Source: an uncultured SAR116 cluster alpha proteobacterium (GTDB lineage: Bacteria; Pseudomonadota; Alphaproteobacteria; Puniceispirillales; Marisalimonadaceae). From it: a DNA stretch of 64,000 nt. The position numbers and the translations under genes were made by a program. Shown here piece after piece: positions 9,710-18,643 of this stretch (the stretch's first letter is position 1; each line of letters begins with the position of its first letter). The stretch lies in assembly GCA_902517815.1 (NCBI GenBank), contig CABYED010000007.1:1-64000 (forward strand), given 5' to 3'. Below the pieces are notes generated by a model. It was given only the letters and a program-made list of their open reading frames with translations, ran no database searches and was not told the origin of the DNA.

Positions 9710-10579
9710 TTATAATTTTAATTTATTTAAAGATGTCATGTGGTTAAGGCCAGTAATTTTAACTAATATAACTTTTCTAGGATCAGCTTCTAAAATTTCG
9801 AATTTCAATCCTGAAGGAGAGTACTTAATAACTTCACCTTTTACAGGAACTCTCCCAGCGATACTAACAATAAAGCCACCTAATGTTTCAATTTCCTCAT
9901 TTAAATCTTCATTTTTTATAGACTCAATAAAATTCTCAAGTAAATCGATAATGATTCTAGCTTCAACAACTATCGATCCATCTTCCATTTTTTCTAATCT
10001 GCATTCTGAGGATAAATCGTGTTCATCTTCAATCTCACCAACAAGTTCTTCAACTAAATCCTCTATTGTAACTAAGCCATCTATGCCACCATATTCATCT
10101 ACTACTAGAGCTAAATGACGTCTTTTTATTCTCATTTCATAAAGTAAGTCTAATAAACTAATTGATGGAGATACAAAAATTGGCTTTTTTAATAAAGTTT
10201 TTATATTTTGTTTTTCTTTTAAAAATAAATTAGCTAGCACATCTTTTATATGAAGTATACCTACTACATCGTCTAGACTTTCATTTCTTACAGGAACTCT
10301 ACTATGGTTCGTTTTAATTAACTGTTTGACTATCTCATTAAAATCATCTGACATTGCAACTGAAACGATGTCAACTCTAGGAACCATAACATCTGAAGCA
10401 GTTATTCCACGTAAACCAGCAAGATTTTTTAGCAACTCATTTTCATGACTTAGTGTTTTACCATTAGTATCGTCTGCATTAATTCTCTTAGCAACAAATT
10501 GCTCAAGTTCATGATCAAGAACTTTATCTGAATTTTTTGAATTTATTTTCTTAAAAAACCTTGGAAAGGTGATTTTCAT
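9710..10579 (-). CDS. corC: CorC/TlyC-family CBS-domain protein (hemolysin C homologue)
   Basis: The 289-residue protein lacks membrane helices. It has a CBS pair beginning at GITASDVMVPRVDIVSV, continuing through HSRVPVRNESLDDVVGILHIKDVL and RRHLALVVDEYGGIDGLVTIEDLVEELVGEIEDEHD, then a CorC/HlyC transporter-associated domain (about 210-285, LEETLGGFIVSIAGRVPVKGE-like). The family is associated with magnesium/cobalt efflux and is commonly called hemolysin C, though a lytic role is doubtful. It lies between ybeY and lnt, the conserved ybeY-corC-lnt order. The family is certain; the physiological role is inferred. Confidence 0.9.
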   Translation of the reverse strand: MKITFPRFFKKINSKNSDKVLDHELEQFVAKRINADDTNGKTLSHENELLKNLAGLRGITASDVMVPRVDIVSVAMSDDFNEIVKQLIKTNHSRVPVRNESLDDVVGILHIKDVLANLFLKEKQNIKTLLKKPIFVSPSISLLDLLYEMRIKRRHLALVVDEYGGIDGLVTIEDLVEELVGEIEDEHDLSSECRLEKMEDGSIVVEARIIIDLLENFIESIKNEDLNEEIETLGGFIVSIAGRVPVKGEVIKYSPSGLKFEILEADPRKVILVKITGLNHMTSLNKLKL

Positions 10580-10616
10580 TGATTTAATTCTTCATTCTCC
10601 ATTATTTATTATTAAC

Positions 10617-11129
10617 TCATTTATAGGGATTATCTATTTGAAGATTACTTAATATTTGTATCTCTAAATTTTCCATTTTTTCTGCTTGTTCTTCAGTTTC
10701 ATGATCATAACCTAATAAATGTAAAACTCCGTGAATAAACAAATGTATTAGATGATTTTCGATACTTTTATTATCTCTTTTTGCTTCTTTAATAATGGTT
10801 TCAATTGAAAAAATTATGTCGCCTAAAAATAATGTGTTATTAAATTTATAATTAGATGGAAAAGACAGTACATTTGTAGCTGAATTTTTTTTTCTAAAGC
10901 AATTATTTAGCTCCATAACTTTTTTTTCACATGAAAAAGAAATTGAAATTAAGTTTTTTGTATTATTAGAAATTAAATCAATTTGTTCATAAATTTCATA
11001 TAAAACTTTATTTAATTTTTTATAAAAGTCATTAATTAACATTTCATCCCATAATGAAAAAGCTATAGTTGCTTCAATAACAAAGTTCTCATTTTTCCAT
11101 ATTCTGTAATCTTGTTCAGTTACGTTCAT
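10617..11129 (-). CDS. ybeY: Endoribonuclease YbeY
   Basis: YbeY is a metal-dependent RNase involved in 16S rRNA 3'-end maturation and ribosome quality control. The 170-residue product has the metal-binding signature HLFIHGVLHLLGYDHETEEQAEKM, with the three histidines in H-x3-H-x5-H spacing, and the upstream conserved ATNVLSFPSN and LGDIIFS. It directly follows phoH, a pairing conserved across bacteria, with a 17-base gap. Confidence 0.95.
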   Translation of the reverse strand: MNVTEQDYRIWKNENFVIEATIAFSLWDEMLINDFYKKLNKVLYEIYEQIDLISNNTKNLISISFSCEKKVMELNNCFRKKNSATNVLSFPSNYKFNNTLFLGDIIFSIETIIKEAKRDNKSIENHLIHLFIHGVLHLLGYDHETEEQAEKMENLEIQILSNLQIDNPYK

Positions 11130-11146
11130 GAATACTTTTCGAAATT

Positions 11147-12181
11147 TTAATTTTTAATGATTTTATCATATGCTTTAATAATTTTGGCTACAATTGGATG
11201 TCTTATAACATCCTCAGCTTCCAAACATATTATCTTAATATCTTTAATTTTACTAAGTATTTTTTTTGATTCATTTAACCCAGAAACTTGGCCTATTGGT
11301 AAATCAACTTGACTTAAATCACCATTAATTACCATTCTAGACCCTTGACCAATACGAGTTAAAACCATTTTCATTTGAATTGATGTAGTGTTTTGTGCTT
11401 CATCTACTATGACAAAGGAGTTTGTAAAAGTTCTTCCTCTCATAAATGCCAAAGGTGCAATTTCTATTTCTCCAGATTGAATTTTTTTTTCAACTCTATC
11501 TGCGGGCATCATTTCATATAATGCATCGTATATTGGTCTAAGATAAGGATCTATCTTTTCTTTCATGTCTCCTGGCAAGAAACCAAGCCTTTCGCCTGCC
11601 TCGACAGCTGGTCTAGTTAAAACAATCTTTTCGATAAGACCCTTTTTTAACATGTGAATACCTTTTGCAACAGCTAGATACGACTTTCCAGTTCCAGCAG
11701 GTCCAAGACCAAAAACTAATTCAAAATTATTTAAAGCTTCAAAATATTTTCTTTGACCAATACTCTTAGGGAAAATTGTTTTTTTCCAGGTTTCAAATTT
11801 TAAATCTTCATTTTTATCAATATTTTGATTTGATTTTGGATTAGAATATGGACCCTGTATCATTCTTAACTCAGTTTCAAAATTTGAAAAATCAAACTCA
11901 AATGTATCTGATTTTTGAAGAGATAATTTATGGTAGACATTTGAAATAATTAATTTGGCTTTGTTTATATTTTCTGTATTTCCTGAAATATGAAATTGGT
12001 TGCCAAATAAGTTTATATTTACATCTATCAACTTTTCTAATTTTACAAGATTAATGCTGTGATGACCTACTAAAATTGCTATTAACGAATTACTCGGAAA
12101 TTCGAGTGAAATTTCTTCTTTTTTTACTTTATAATTCAATACATCTAAGCTTTCAATTTTGATATTAAAAATTAGATACAA
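11147..12181 (-). CDS. phoH: PhoH-like ATPase
   Basis: This 344-residue PhoH-family protein has an N-terminal KH-like RNA-binding region (about 1-110), Walker A FGLGPAGTGKSYLAVAKG, then VLTRPAVEAGERLGFLPGDMKEKIDPYLRP and Walker B SFVIVDEAQNTT, all typical. PhoH proteins are P-loop NTPases linked to RNA metabolism; their exact substrate is unclear, but the constant pairing with ybeY suggests a role in RNA processing. Its start overlaps the end of miaB by 17 bases, indicating translational coupling. Confidence 0.93.
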   Translation of the reverse strand: MYLIFNIKIESLDVLNYKVKKEEISLEFPSNSLIAILVGHHSINLVKLEKLIDVNINLFGNQFHISGNTENINKAKLIISNVYHKLSLQKSDTFEFDFSNFETELRMIQGPYSNPKSNQNIDKNEDLKFETWKKTIFPKSIGQRKYFEALNNFELVFGLGPAGTGKSYLAVAKGIHMLKKGLIEKIVLTRPAVEAGERLGFLPGDMKEKIDPYLRPIYDALYEMMPADRVEKKIQSGEIEIAPLAFMRGRTFTNSFVIVDEAQNTTSIQMKMVLTRIGQGSRMVINGDLSQVDLPIGQVSGLNESKKILSKIKDIKIICLEAEDVIRHPIVAKIIKAYDKIIKN

Positions 12182-13517
12182 TATTACCTTTTAAACTATT
12201 TTGAAATGCTTCAGTAATATTTAAATCTATAAATGATCCAATTAAGTTCTTATTCTTAGAATTATAACTAAAATAAACAGACTGATTAAAAGGTGACCTT
12301 CCAATATATTGATTTTTTTTCTTTCCTTTTTTAAGAACTAAAACTTTCATTATAGAGTTAATGGTCTTTTTATTAAAAGATAATTGTTGAGATCTCAATA
12401 ATTCTTGAACTTCGTACAATCTAGTCTTCTTTGTATCCTCGTTCACGTGATTAAGGAAAACACTTCCTGGCGTTCCAGGTCTTTTGGAATATTTGAATGA
12501 GTAAGCTTGCGCGTAATTGACCTGTTTGATTAAACTTAAAGTTGACATATGATCTTTTTCTGTTTCACCGGGAAAACCAACAATGAAATCACCTGATATT
12601 GCAATTTTGGGATTATAGTCTCTAACTTTTTCAATAATTTCTAAATATTCTTTTGCTGTGTGTTTTCTGTTCATCATTTTAAGAATATTGTCTGAACCTG
12701 ATTGAATAGGCAAATGAAGGTAAGGCATTAATTTCTTATTATCCCTGTGGGATTTAATCAATTCAATATCCATATCAAGAGGATGAGAAGTAGTATATCT
12801 AATAAATTTAAGCTCATTAATTTTAGCTAGTTCGTCTATTAATCTTCCAAGACTCCAATTTTGATTATCTAAACCTTTGGAGTTCCAGGCATTCACATTT
12901 TGTCCTAATAAAGTAATTTCTTTTACGCCAACATCTATCAATTTATTTGCTTCATCTAAAATTGACTTCAAAGGTCTGGAATATTCAGCTCCTCTTGTGT
13001 AAGGAACAACACAAAAAGAACAAAATTTATCGCATCCTTCTTGGATTGTTAAAAAAGCAGATGGACCTCTTTCTTCAATATTATCATTTAACTGGTCAAA
13101 TTTTGGAATAGTGGGGAAGTCAATGTCAATATTTTTATATTTATTATTTGTATCTAGTTTAGCAATTAACTCAGGAAGATTTTGATATGATTGAGGCCCA
13201 ACAACTATATCAACCCATGGAGAGCGCTTAATAATTTCTTGACCTTGGGCTTGGGCAACACAACCGGCAACAGCTACTATTGAAATTTTTCCAGTTTTTT
13301 CTTTTCTGGTATTAATTTTATCTCTTATGCGCCCTAACTCAGAGTATGTTTTTTCAACGGCTTTTTCACGTATATGACACGTATTCAAAACTATAAGATC
13401 AGCATCATCTTCATTGTCATCTAATTTATAACCATGAGGTTTTAATAAATCTGTAATCCTCTCAGAGTCATAAAAATTCATCTGACATCCATGAGTTTTA
13501 ATAAATAGTTTTTTCAT
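12165..13517 (-). CDS. miaB: tRNA-2-methylthio-N6-dimethylallyladenosine synthase MiaB
   Basis: MiaB is a radical-SAM methylthiotransferase acting on i6A37 of tRNAs. The protein (450 residues from the ATG at 13517) has the UPF0004 domain with cysteines in THGCQMN, NTCHIREKA and AGCVAQAQ, then the radical-SAM motif GCDKFCSFCVVPYTRG (C-x3-C-x2-C), and a C-terminal TRAM domain (about 385-445). An in-frame TTG lies one codon earlier, but the ATG is the better start. It overlaps phoH downstream. Confidence 0.97.
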   Translation of the reverse strand: MKKLFIKTHGCQMNFYDSERITDLLKPHGYKLDDNEDDADLIVLNTCHIREKAVEKTYSELGRIRDKINTRKEKTGKISIVAVAGCVAQAQGQEIIKRSPWVDIVVGPQSYQNLPELIAKLDTNNKYKNIDIDFPTIPKFDQLNDNIEERGPSAFLTIQEGCDKFCSFCVVPYTRGAEYSRPLKSILDEANKLIDVGVKEITLLGQNVNAWNSKGLDNQNWSLGRLIDELAKINELKFIRYTTSHPLDMDIELIKSHRDNKKLMPYLHLPIQSGSDNILKMMNRKHTAKEYLEIIEKVRDYNPKIAISGDFIVGFPGETEKDHMSTLSLIKQVNYAQAYSFKYSKRPGTPGSVFLNHVNEDTKKTRLYEVQELLRSQQLSFNKKTINSIMKVLVLKKGKKKNQYIGRSPFNQSVYFSYNSKNKNLIGSFIDLNITEAFQNSLKGNIVSNF

Positions 13518-13565
13518 CAACTTAACATAATAAATTAGCGTATTTTACTGCCAGTTATAATTTCA

Positions 13566-14387
13566 TTATGCAAGCTTTTTTGATAGAGCGCCAGAATAAA
13601 CTTTTCTAATTTTTCCTTCTAGATAGTTACTTAAATCTTTTCTGTTTTTAAAATTTTGGGTATTTACTGGTTCTAAATAAATTAGTTTAGCTTTAATAGA
13701 CATTAATCCAATTAATTTAGATAAATGTGGCTTTAGATCCATATCTCCATACCAGGCTATCAGAGGTCTTAGCCATCTATTAATAGGAATACCATTTAAA
13801 TCTGAATAGAGAATAACTATAGGTTGAATTTTAAAGTTTTTGTTTTCTACCGATGAAAACGAACTTGACTTAAATTGTAATACTCTATTTCCATCAGATG
13901 TGGTTCCTTCAGGAAAAATAAAAACCTTATCACCAGAAGATAATATATCTAGTATTTTATTTTTTTGATTAAAGCTGTCTGTTTTATTCCTTCTTATAAA
14001 AATTGATCCACCTTTCTTAGCTAAAAAACCAAAAATTGGAAAGCTTTCAACTTCAGATTTTGCTACAAATCTCATTGGGTGTTTAGATCCCAGTATTGGG
14101 ATATCTAAATAAGATAAATGATTACTGATAAATAGGTTACATTTTTTGGATTGACCTGTTTCACCTACTATTTCTACTTCCACAGACAATAACCACAGTA
14201 ATATTTTGTGGAATAATACCGGCAACCATTTTTCGATTGAAGGTATTATTTTACAAAGTATTGCAGATAATGTGATTAAGAAAGCGAAAGCAAATGTAAA
14301 CAGTACAAGTTTTGAATAGAAAATAAAATTATCTATAAATGATACGTTGTTAATAGGACTATAATAAAAATTTTTTTTAGTTATCAT
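13566..14387 (-). CDS. olsA: Lysophospholipid/lyso-ornithine lipid acyltransferase (PlsC family, OlsA-like)
   Basis: The 273-residue product has an N-terminal membrane segment (about 24-46) and the PlsC signatures: SNHLSYLD (HX4D catalytic block), SIFIRRNKT (block II) and FPEGTTSDG (block III). PlsC-family enzymes acylate the second position of a lysolipid. The gene directly follows an OlsB-like N-acyltransferase (6-base gap), the same olsB-olsA order seen next to miaB in some alphaproteobacteria. Acylation of lyso-ornithine lipid is therefore the favoured role, while a general 1-acylglycerol-3-phosphate acyltransferase remains possible. Confidence 0.8.
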   Translation of the reverse strand: MITKKNFYYSPINNVSFIDNFIFYSKLVLFTFAFAFLITLSAILCKIIPSIEKWLPVLFHKILLWLLSVEVEIVGETGQSKKCNLFISNHLSYLDIPILGSKHPMRFVAKSEVESFPIFGFLAKKGGSIFIRRNKTDSFNQKNKILDILSSGDKVFIFPEGTTSDGNRVLQFKSSSFSSVENKNFKIQPIVILYSDLNGIPINRWLRPLIAWYGDMDLKPHLSKLIGLMSIKAKLIYLEPVNTQNFKNRKDLSNYLEGKIRKVYSGALSKKLA

Positions 14388-14393
14388 ATTTTA

Positions 14394-15284
14394 TTAATTT
14401 AAATATTTCTTCTTATATTTTTCATCTATATTATCAGTCTTTACAATCACACATAGATCTATTGTATTGAATTTATAGTCAACAAAACAATCATGACTGA
14501 CCTTTCCACCTATCCTAAGATATCCTTTTATAAGTGGTGGCAATTTTACAAAAGTTCTTAAATCATTAGTGTTTGAATTAATTTCAATGTTTGCTGGATA
14601 TATTTTTGTATCCAAACTTTTTACTGACAACTCATCTGATAAAGAAAAATTCTTTCTTAAGTAAGACAATTCATTAGTATATTTCATTACATCAGTTCCG
14701 TGAAAACTTGCGCAACCTAATAAGATTTTTATATCAAATAATTTTACATAATCAGCAATTGCTTTCCAAAGAAGATTCATAATGGTTCCATTTCTATAAT
14801 CTTGATGAACACATGACCTTCCTAATTCAAGTATTTGACTATTTTTATAAGAATTCGATACCTTAGATAAATCAAATTCTGAGGAAGAATAAAACCCACC
14901 ACAATTCGCTGCTATATCACCACGAAGAAGTCTATAGGTTCCAACAATTCTGTTTTTAATATCTTTTCTATTCTTGTCTATTACAATGATATGATCAGCA
15001 AATTTATCGACTTTATCATAATCTAATCTTAAAATTTTTTTTGATATTGTTGGTATAGCTTTTTTTTCTTTGTAAAAAACTGAATACCTAAGAGCTTGAG
15101 CTTTTTTTAATTCTGATTTTTTTTCAGCAATCTTAATAATGAAATTATCGACTTCGATTTTAGAAAAAATTTTTTTAACTTTTAAAGGTTCTAGACAATA
15201 AATTTTTCTTTTAAAAATTGAATTTAAATTTTTTACTTTAAGATCTTTGTTTATAATATTATCTCTTACTTTATCAATTAACAT
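14394..15284 (-). CDS. olsB: Ornithine-acyl-ACP N-acyltransferase-like GNAT protein (OlsB family)
   Basis: The 296-residue protein belongs to the acetyltransferase-5 (hemolysin-like GNAT) family. Conserved pieces are KAQALRYSVFYKEK (residues about 80-93), VGTYRLLRGDIA, GGFYSSSEFDLS, ILELGRSCVHQDYRNGTIMNLLWKAI and LLGCASFHGTD. OlsB transfers a 3-hydroxyacyl chain to the amino group of ornithine, the first step of phosphorus-free ornithine lipid synthesis. The adjacent PlsC-type gene fits the second step. The first 60 or so residues are lysine-rich and poorly conserved. Family assignment is strong; the ornithine substrate is inferred from context. Confidence 0.75.
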   Translation of the reverse strand: MLIDKVRDNIINKDLKVKNLNSIFKRKIYCLEPLKVKKIFSKIEVDNFIIKIAEKKSELKKAQALRYSVFYKEKKAIPTISKKILRLDYDKVDKFADHIIVIDKNRKDIKNRIVGTYRLLRGDIAANCGGFYSSSEFDLSKVSNSYKNSQILELGRSCVHQDYRNGTIMNLLWKAIADYVKLFDIKILLGCASFHGTDVMKYTNELSYLRKNFSLSDELSVKSLDTKIYPANIEINSNTNDLRTFVKLPPLIKGYLRIGGKVSHDCFVDYKFNTIDLCVIVKTDNIDEKYKKKYLN

Positions 15285-15340
15285 AAAACACCTACTAGAA
15301 ATTTATTGTGATAAAATAAATTTTAAGTATTTCATTTTTA

Positions 15341-15772
15341 TTAAAACTCAAATAATAATCTTAATGCATCTATCCTTTTATTATTGCCTTTATAATAGGC
15401 TTTTCTTCTACCAATTTTTTTAAAGCCATTTTTTAAGTAAAATTTTATTGCTTTAGAATTTTCAACAGATACTTCAAGAAAAATTTTTTTTATATTATCA
15501 ATGTTTTTTATTTTATTGATTACTAAAGATCCATAATTCTTTCTTTGACACGATTTAATGATACAAAATTGTATAATTTCAATTTCATCTTTTACGAGAT
15601 AAAAACTTACAAATCCAATAATTTTTTGGGTTGATACTTTCCAAATTTCGATTGTGTCTTCATCAAAATAATTTTCAAGATCTTCTATAGAAGTAGAATA
15701 ATCAAAAATGTCCTTTTCAATCTCTAATAATTTTGATAGTTCACCTTTTTTTACTGACTTTATGTAAATCAT
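15341..15772 (-). CDS. rimI: GNAT acetyltransferase, RimI-like
   Basis: The 143-residue GNAT protein contains the acetyl-CoA binding stretch QRKNYGSLVINKI (a Q-x-x-x-x-G variant) and the RimI-like end FLEVSVENSKAIKFYLKNGFKKIGRRKAYYKG. RimI acetylates the N-terminal alanine of ribosomal protein S18; related enzymes have other targets. Its start overlaps the stop of tsaB by 4 bases (ATGA), and the tsaB-rimI pairing is widespread, which supports the name. The acetyl-CoA motif is degenerate, so substrate assignment is tentative. Confidence 0.83.
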   Translation of the reverse strand: MIYIKSVKKGELSKLLEIEKDIFDYSTSIEDLENYFDEDTIEIWKVSTQKIIGFVSFYLVKDEIEIIQFCIIKSCQRKNYGSLVINKIKNIDNIKKIFLEVSVENSKAIKFYLKNGFKKIGRRKAYYKGNNKRIDALRLLFEF

Positions 15773-16491
15773 TTTAGATTAATTTGAGCAGATCTAGCGT
15801 AAATAGGTTTTAATTTATCAAATTCATAGATAGTTTTGCTGACACCTATTTTATTTGAAATTATAAATGAAGCAAGCTTTCCAATTCCCAAAGAATCTGG
15901 ATTTTGTATTAAATTTTTAGAAACGTTCAAGTTATTTATCATTTTTTTTGCTAAATTAGATTGATGACCAACAAATAAAACATCTTTTAAATTTATATCA
16001 TTAACCACAATATAGTTATATAATTTTTCAATTTTTATAGTATCTATGTCACTTGTAGCTACAATTGGTAGTGATTTATTTTTAGTATTATTAATCTTAA
16101 ATAACTGCAAAAAAAGATCATCCTTTTTGCTATCAATAGAGCTAATTATATATTTAAGTTTCAAAATTTTGGCTTCATATAATGCAGACATTGCCAAGCC
16201 AGCCAATGAGTTGATACCTATACTTTTTATTTGACTATTAGAAATAGTTATACCAAGAGCAGTTGAGATGATAGCACGAATTCCTGTAAAACTTCCTGGG
16301 CCACAACCTACTGCCAAAAAAGAAATATCATTAAAAGATATTGCGTTGTCTTTTAAAAAAAATTTTATTGTGGGCACAATAATCTCGGACAATTTATTAT
16401 CAAAAGGAATAGATATGTTATTAACAACAGTTTCCTCATTTAATAAAGTAAGTGATAAATCTGATGTACTAGTTTCAATTGATATGATCAT
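15769..16491 (-). CDS. tsaB: tRNA threonylcarbamoyladenosine biosynthesis protein TsaB
   Basis: TsaB is the scaffold partner of TsaD in making t6A37 in tRNA. From the ATG at 16491 the 240-residue product begins MIISIETSTSDLSLTLL and contains the family signature FLAVGCGPGSFTGIRAIIST. An in-frame TTG at 16509 would add six residues, but the ATG places the beta-strand IISIETSTS at the usual distance from the start. It is followed by rimI with a 4-base overlap and is divergent from the polysaccharide deacetylase gene. Confidence 0.92.
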   Translation of the reverse strand: MIISIETSTSDLSLTLLNEETVVNNISIPFDNKLSEIIVPTIKFFLKDNAISFNDISFLAVGCGPGSFTGIRAIISTALGITISNSQIKSIGINSLAGLAMSALYEAKILKLKYIISSIDSKKDDLFLQLFKINNTKNKSLPIVATSDIDTIKIEKLYNYIVVNDINLKDVLFVGHQSNLAKKMINNLNVSKNLIQNPDSLGIGKLASFIISNKIGVSKTIYEFDKLKPIYARSAQINLK

Positions 16492-16593
16492 GAAATCTTT
16501 ATTCAACAATAAGAAAAAGGTAGTATTTTATTAATATAATATATAATAAAGTTATTTTTAATTGAATTAAATTATTTAACTTTTGAGGACTAA

Positions 16594-17619
16594 ATGAATT
16601 TATTACTTACTTTTTTATTTTTTATTATACCTTCTATTTCATACTCTCAAACTAACGAAATTAAAGGAGTTTCTAATGTTAATCACGCTTCTTTTATAAT
16701 GTATCATAGATTTGGAGATAGCAGATATCCATCAACAAACATTAAAAAAGAACAATTCATTGAACACATTAACGAATTATTAAAGCCTGAATACAACGTA
16801 ATAGGTATAGAAAAGGCAATTCTTGCAATAAATAATATTGAACCAGTAAAAGATAGATCCGTAGTCATCACTATTGATGATGCATATTCTTCGGTATATG
16901 AATATGCCTGGCCAATATTTAAAAAATATAATTTGCCTTTTACTTTGTTCATATCAACAGATGTTATTGATAACAAAACACCTGGATATATGAATTGGGA
17001 ACAAATAAGAACTTTAAGAGATAATGGAGTTACTATCGGCAGTCAAACTAAATCACACCCACATATGTTTAAGTTAACTACTGAAAAAATTATAGAAGAA
17101 TTGTCAATTTCAAATAAACGATTTATTGATGAAATTGGAAGCAAGCCTAAATTTTTTGCCTATCCATATGGAGAATATAATTTAGAAGTAATAGAACAAG
17201 TAAAGCTACATGGATTTATTGCTGCTTTTGGTCAACATTCAGGGGTGGCACATAAAAGTTTAGGTATGTATGAACTACCAAGGTTTGCGATGAATGAAAA
17301 ATATGGAGATATGGAAAGATTTTTGTTGGCAACGAACGCATTACCTATGCCAATTTCGGATGTTTCACCTAAGAATCCTGTTATTTCAATCAATCCACCT
17401 TCTTATGGATTTACATTGTCTGATATAATTGAACCAAAGAATGTTATTAGGTGCTTTGCGAATAACGGTTTAAAAGCTAATACTAAAAGATTGGGCAAAA
17501 ATAGAATTGAGATACGGTTAAGTGGTCCTTTTTCAAAAGGTAGAGGCAGAATAAATTGTACTATGGCTGGAAATGACAATAGATGGCGATGGCTTGGAAG
17601 ACAATTTATTGTTAATTAA
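16594..17619 (+). CDS. Secreted polysaccharide deacetylase family protein
   Basis: The 341-residue protein begins with a signal peptide (MNLLLTFLFFIIPSISYSQ) and has a NodB-type carbohydrate esterase 4 domain: SVVITIDDAYSS (metal-binding aspartate pair, Ala in place of the usual Gly), FTLFISTDVI, a metal-ligand region TKSHPHM, and KFFAYPYGEYN. The C-terminal 100 residues (ISINPPSYGFTLSDI ... INCTMAGNDNRWRWLGRQF) form a small accessory beta-domain often attached to this subfamily. A strong TTGAGGACT ribosome-binding sequence precedes the ATG by 4 bases. It probably acts in the periplasm or outside the cell; the substrate is unknown. It is convergent with a glucosaminidase gene, so cell-wall or surface glycan modification is plausible. 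Confidence 0.87.
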   Translation: MNLLLTFLFFIIPSISYSQTNEIKGVSNVNHASFIMYHRFGDSRYPSTNIKKEQFIEHINELLKPEYNVIGIEKAILAINNIEPVKDRSVVITIDDAYSSVYEYAWPIFKKYNLPFTLFISTDVIDNKTPGYMNWEQIRTLRDNGVTIGSQTKSHPHMFKLTTEKIIEELSISNKRFIDEIGSKPKFFAYPYGEYNLEVIEQVKLHGFIAAFGQHSGVAHKSLGMYELPRFAMNEKYGDMERFLLATNALPMPISDVSPKNPVISINPPSYGFTLSDIIEPKNVIRCFANNGLKANTKRLGKNRIEIRLSGPFSKGRGRINCTMAGNDNRWRWLGRQFIVN

Positions 17620-17627
17620 TAATCAGA

Positions 17628-18602
17628 TTAAAAAGTTGCTAAAGTAGAACTTTCATATTCACTCAATTGATTTTTTTTAATCATATTTTTTACTTTAGTT
17701 ACATACTGCAAACCTATTTCTGCATATTTCTCAAGAAAATTTGCCATGTCATTTCCAGTAAGGTTTTTACCATCATTATATTGTGATTCTCTAAAATTTC
17801 TTAACCCCTTATAAGCTGGATGAGAATTTAAATTCAAAATATATGAATCAACTGATTCCTGTAAATTCTTAAAATTTTTAACAGAAAAATTTGCATCAAT
17901 ATTTCCTTTTGGCTTAATTCCATCATCATTTTTCCATGTCCATTGACCAAAAAGCGCATTTCCTTCTTGAGCAAATCTTGATCCCCCCCACCCACTTTCA
18001 ATTATAGATTGAGCTAAAATTAAGGAAATTGGTATGCTATTAATTTTATTCAACAATTCTAATCTTAACATTTTAAGTTCAAGCCTATTTAAATTACTAA
18101 AATTGATTTTCTTAAAATTTTTTACTTTATATTTTTTTGAAAAGCGCTCTATTTGATAAATATTATTTTTAGAAAATGCTATCTTCATAAGCTTTCTTTC
18201 TTCCAGAACCAGTTCATTTCCTCTAAGAGCAATAGGTAAAAGGATAGCTATAAAAACTGACTTCTTCTCATTTATATTGAATTGACTGATGTTTTTTGGA
18301 ATGTAAGGAAAATACATTCGTGGAATGGGAACATCTTTTTTGACATAATTCAAAATAATTGAAGACCACTTAAATACTGCATTTTTATCATTGAATTGAT
18401 CCGAAGATAAATAATTGTTGTTAGAATAAAAGTTATTTAATCTGTTAATGCTTACAACAGGATTACTAAAATTATTTTGAATAGATTTAAAGTTAAATAC
18501 TGGTTGTGGTATCTTCCAAAATTTAGGACCTAAAAAGCCAACTAACAATAAAAAGATAATGGCTAGTAAAAACAAAACTTCATTGTAACGACGCAGGCTC
18601 AT
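17628..18602 (-). CDS. Membrane-anchored glucosaminidase (Bax-like)
   Basis: The 324-residue product has one N-terminal membrane anchor (residues about 10-26, LFLLAIIFLLLVGFLG). Its C-terminal mannosyl-glycoprotein endo-beta-N-acetylglucosaminidase-like domain includes SLILAQSIIESGWGGSRFAQEGNALFGQWTW with the catalytic glutamate in ESGWG, followed by DANFSVKNFKNLQESVDSYILNLNSHPAY. This matches Bax-family proteins, which are predicted to cleave peptidoglycan glycan strands. Genes on either side are tail-to-tail (8-base gap) and the conserved nfu cluster. The cellular role is inferred. Confidence 0.85.
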   Translation of the reverse strand: MSLRRYNEVLFLLAIIFLLLVGFLGPKFWKIPQPVFNFKSIQNNFSNPVVSINRLNNFYSNNNYLSSDQFNDKNAVFKWSSIILNYVKKDVPIPRMYFPYIPKNISQFNINEKKSVFIAILLPIALRGNELVLEERKLMKIAFSKNNIYQIERFSKKYKVKNFKKINFSNLNRLELKMLRLELLNKINSIPISLILAQSIIESGWGGSRFAQEGNALFGQWTWKNDDGIKPKGNIDANFSVKNFKNLQESVDSYILNLNSHPAYKGLRNFRESQYNDGKNLTGNDMANFLEKYAEIGLQYVTKVKNMIKKNQLSEYESSTLATF

Positions 18603-18643
18603 AATATAATTTTAGTTTAGATAAATATATAAATTAAATTTCT

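Noticed and set aside
12441-12452. GTTCACGTGATT as a third parS
   Set aside because: Only the central TTCACGTGA matches; the outer arms of the 16-bp palindrome are wrong, and it lies inside miaB far from the other sites.
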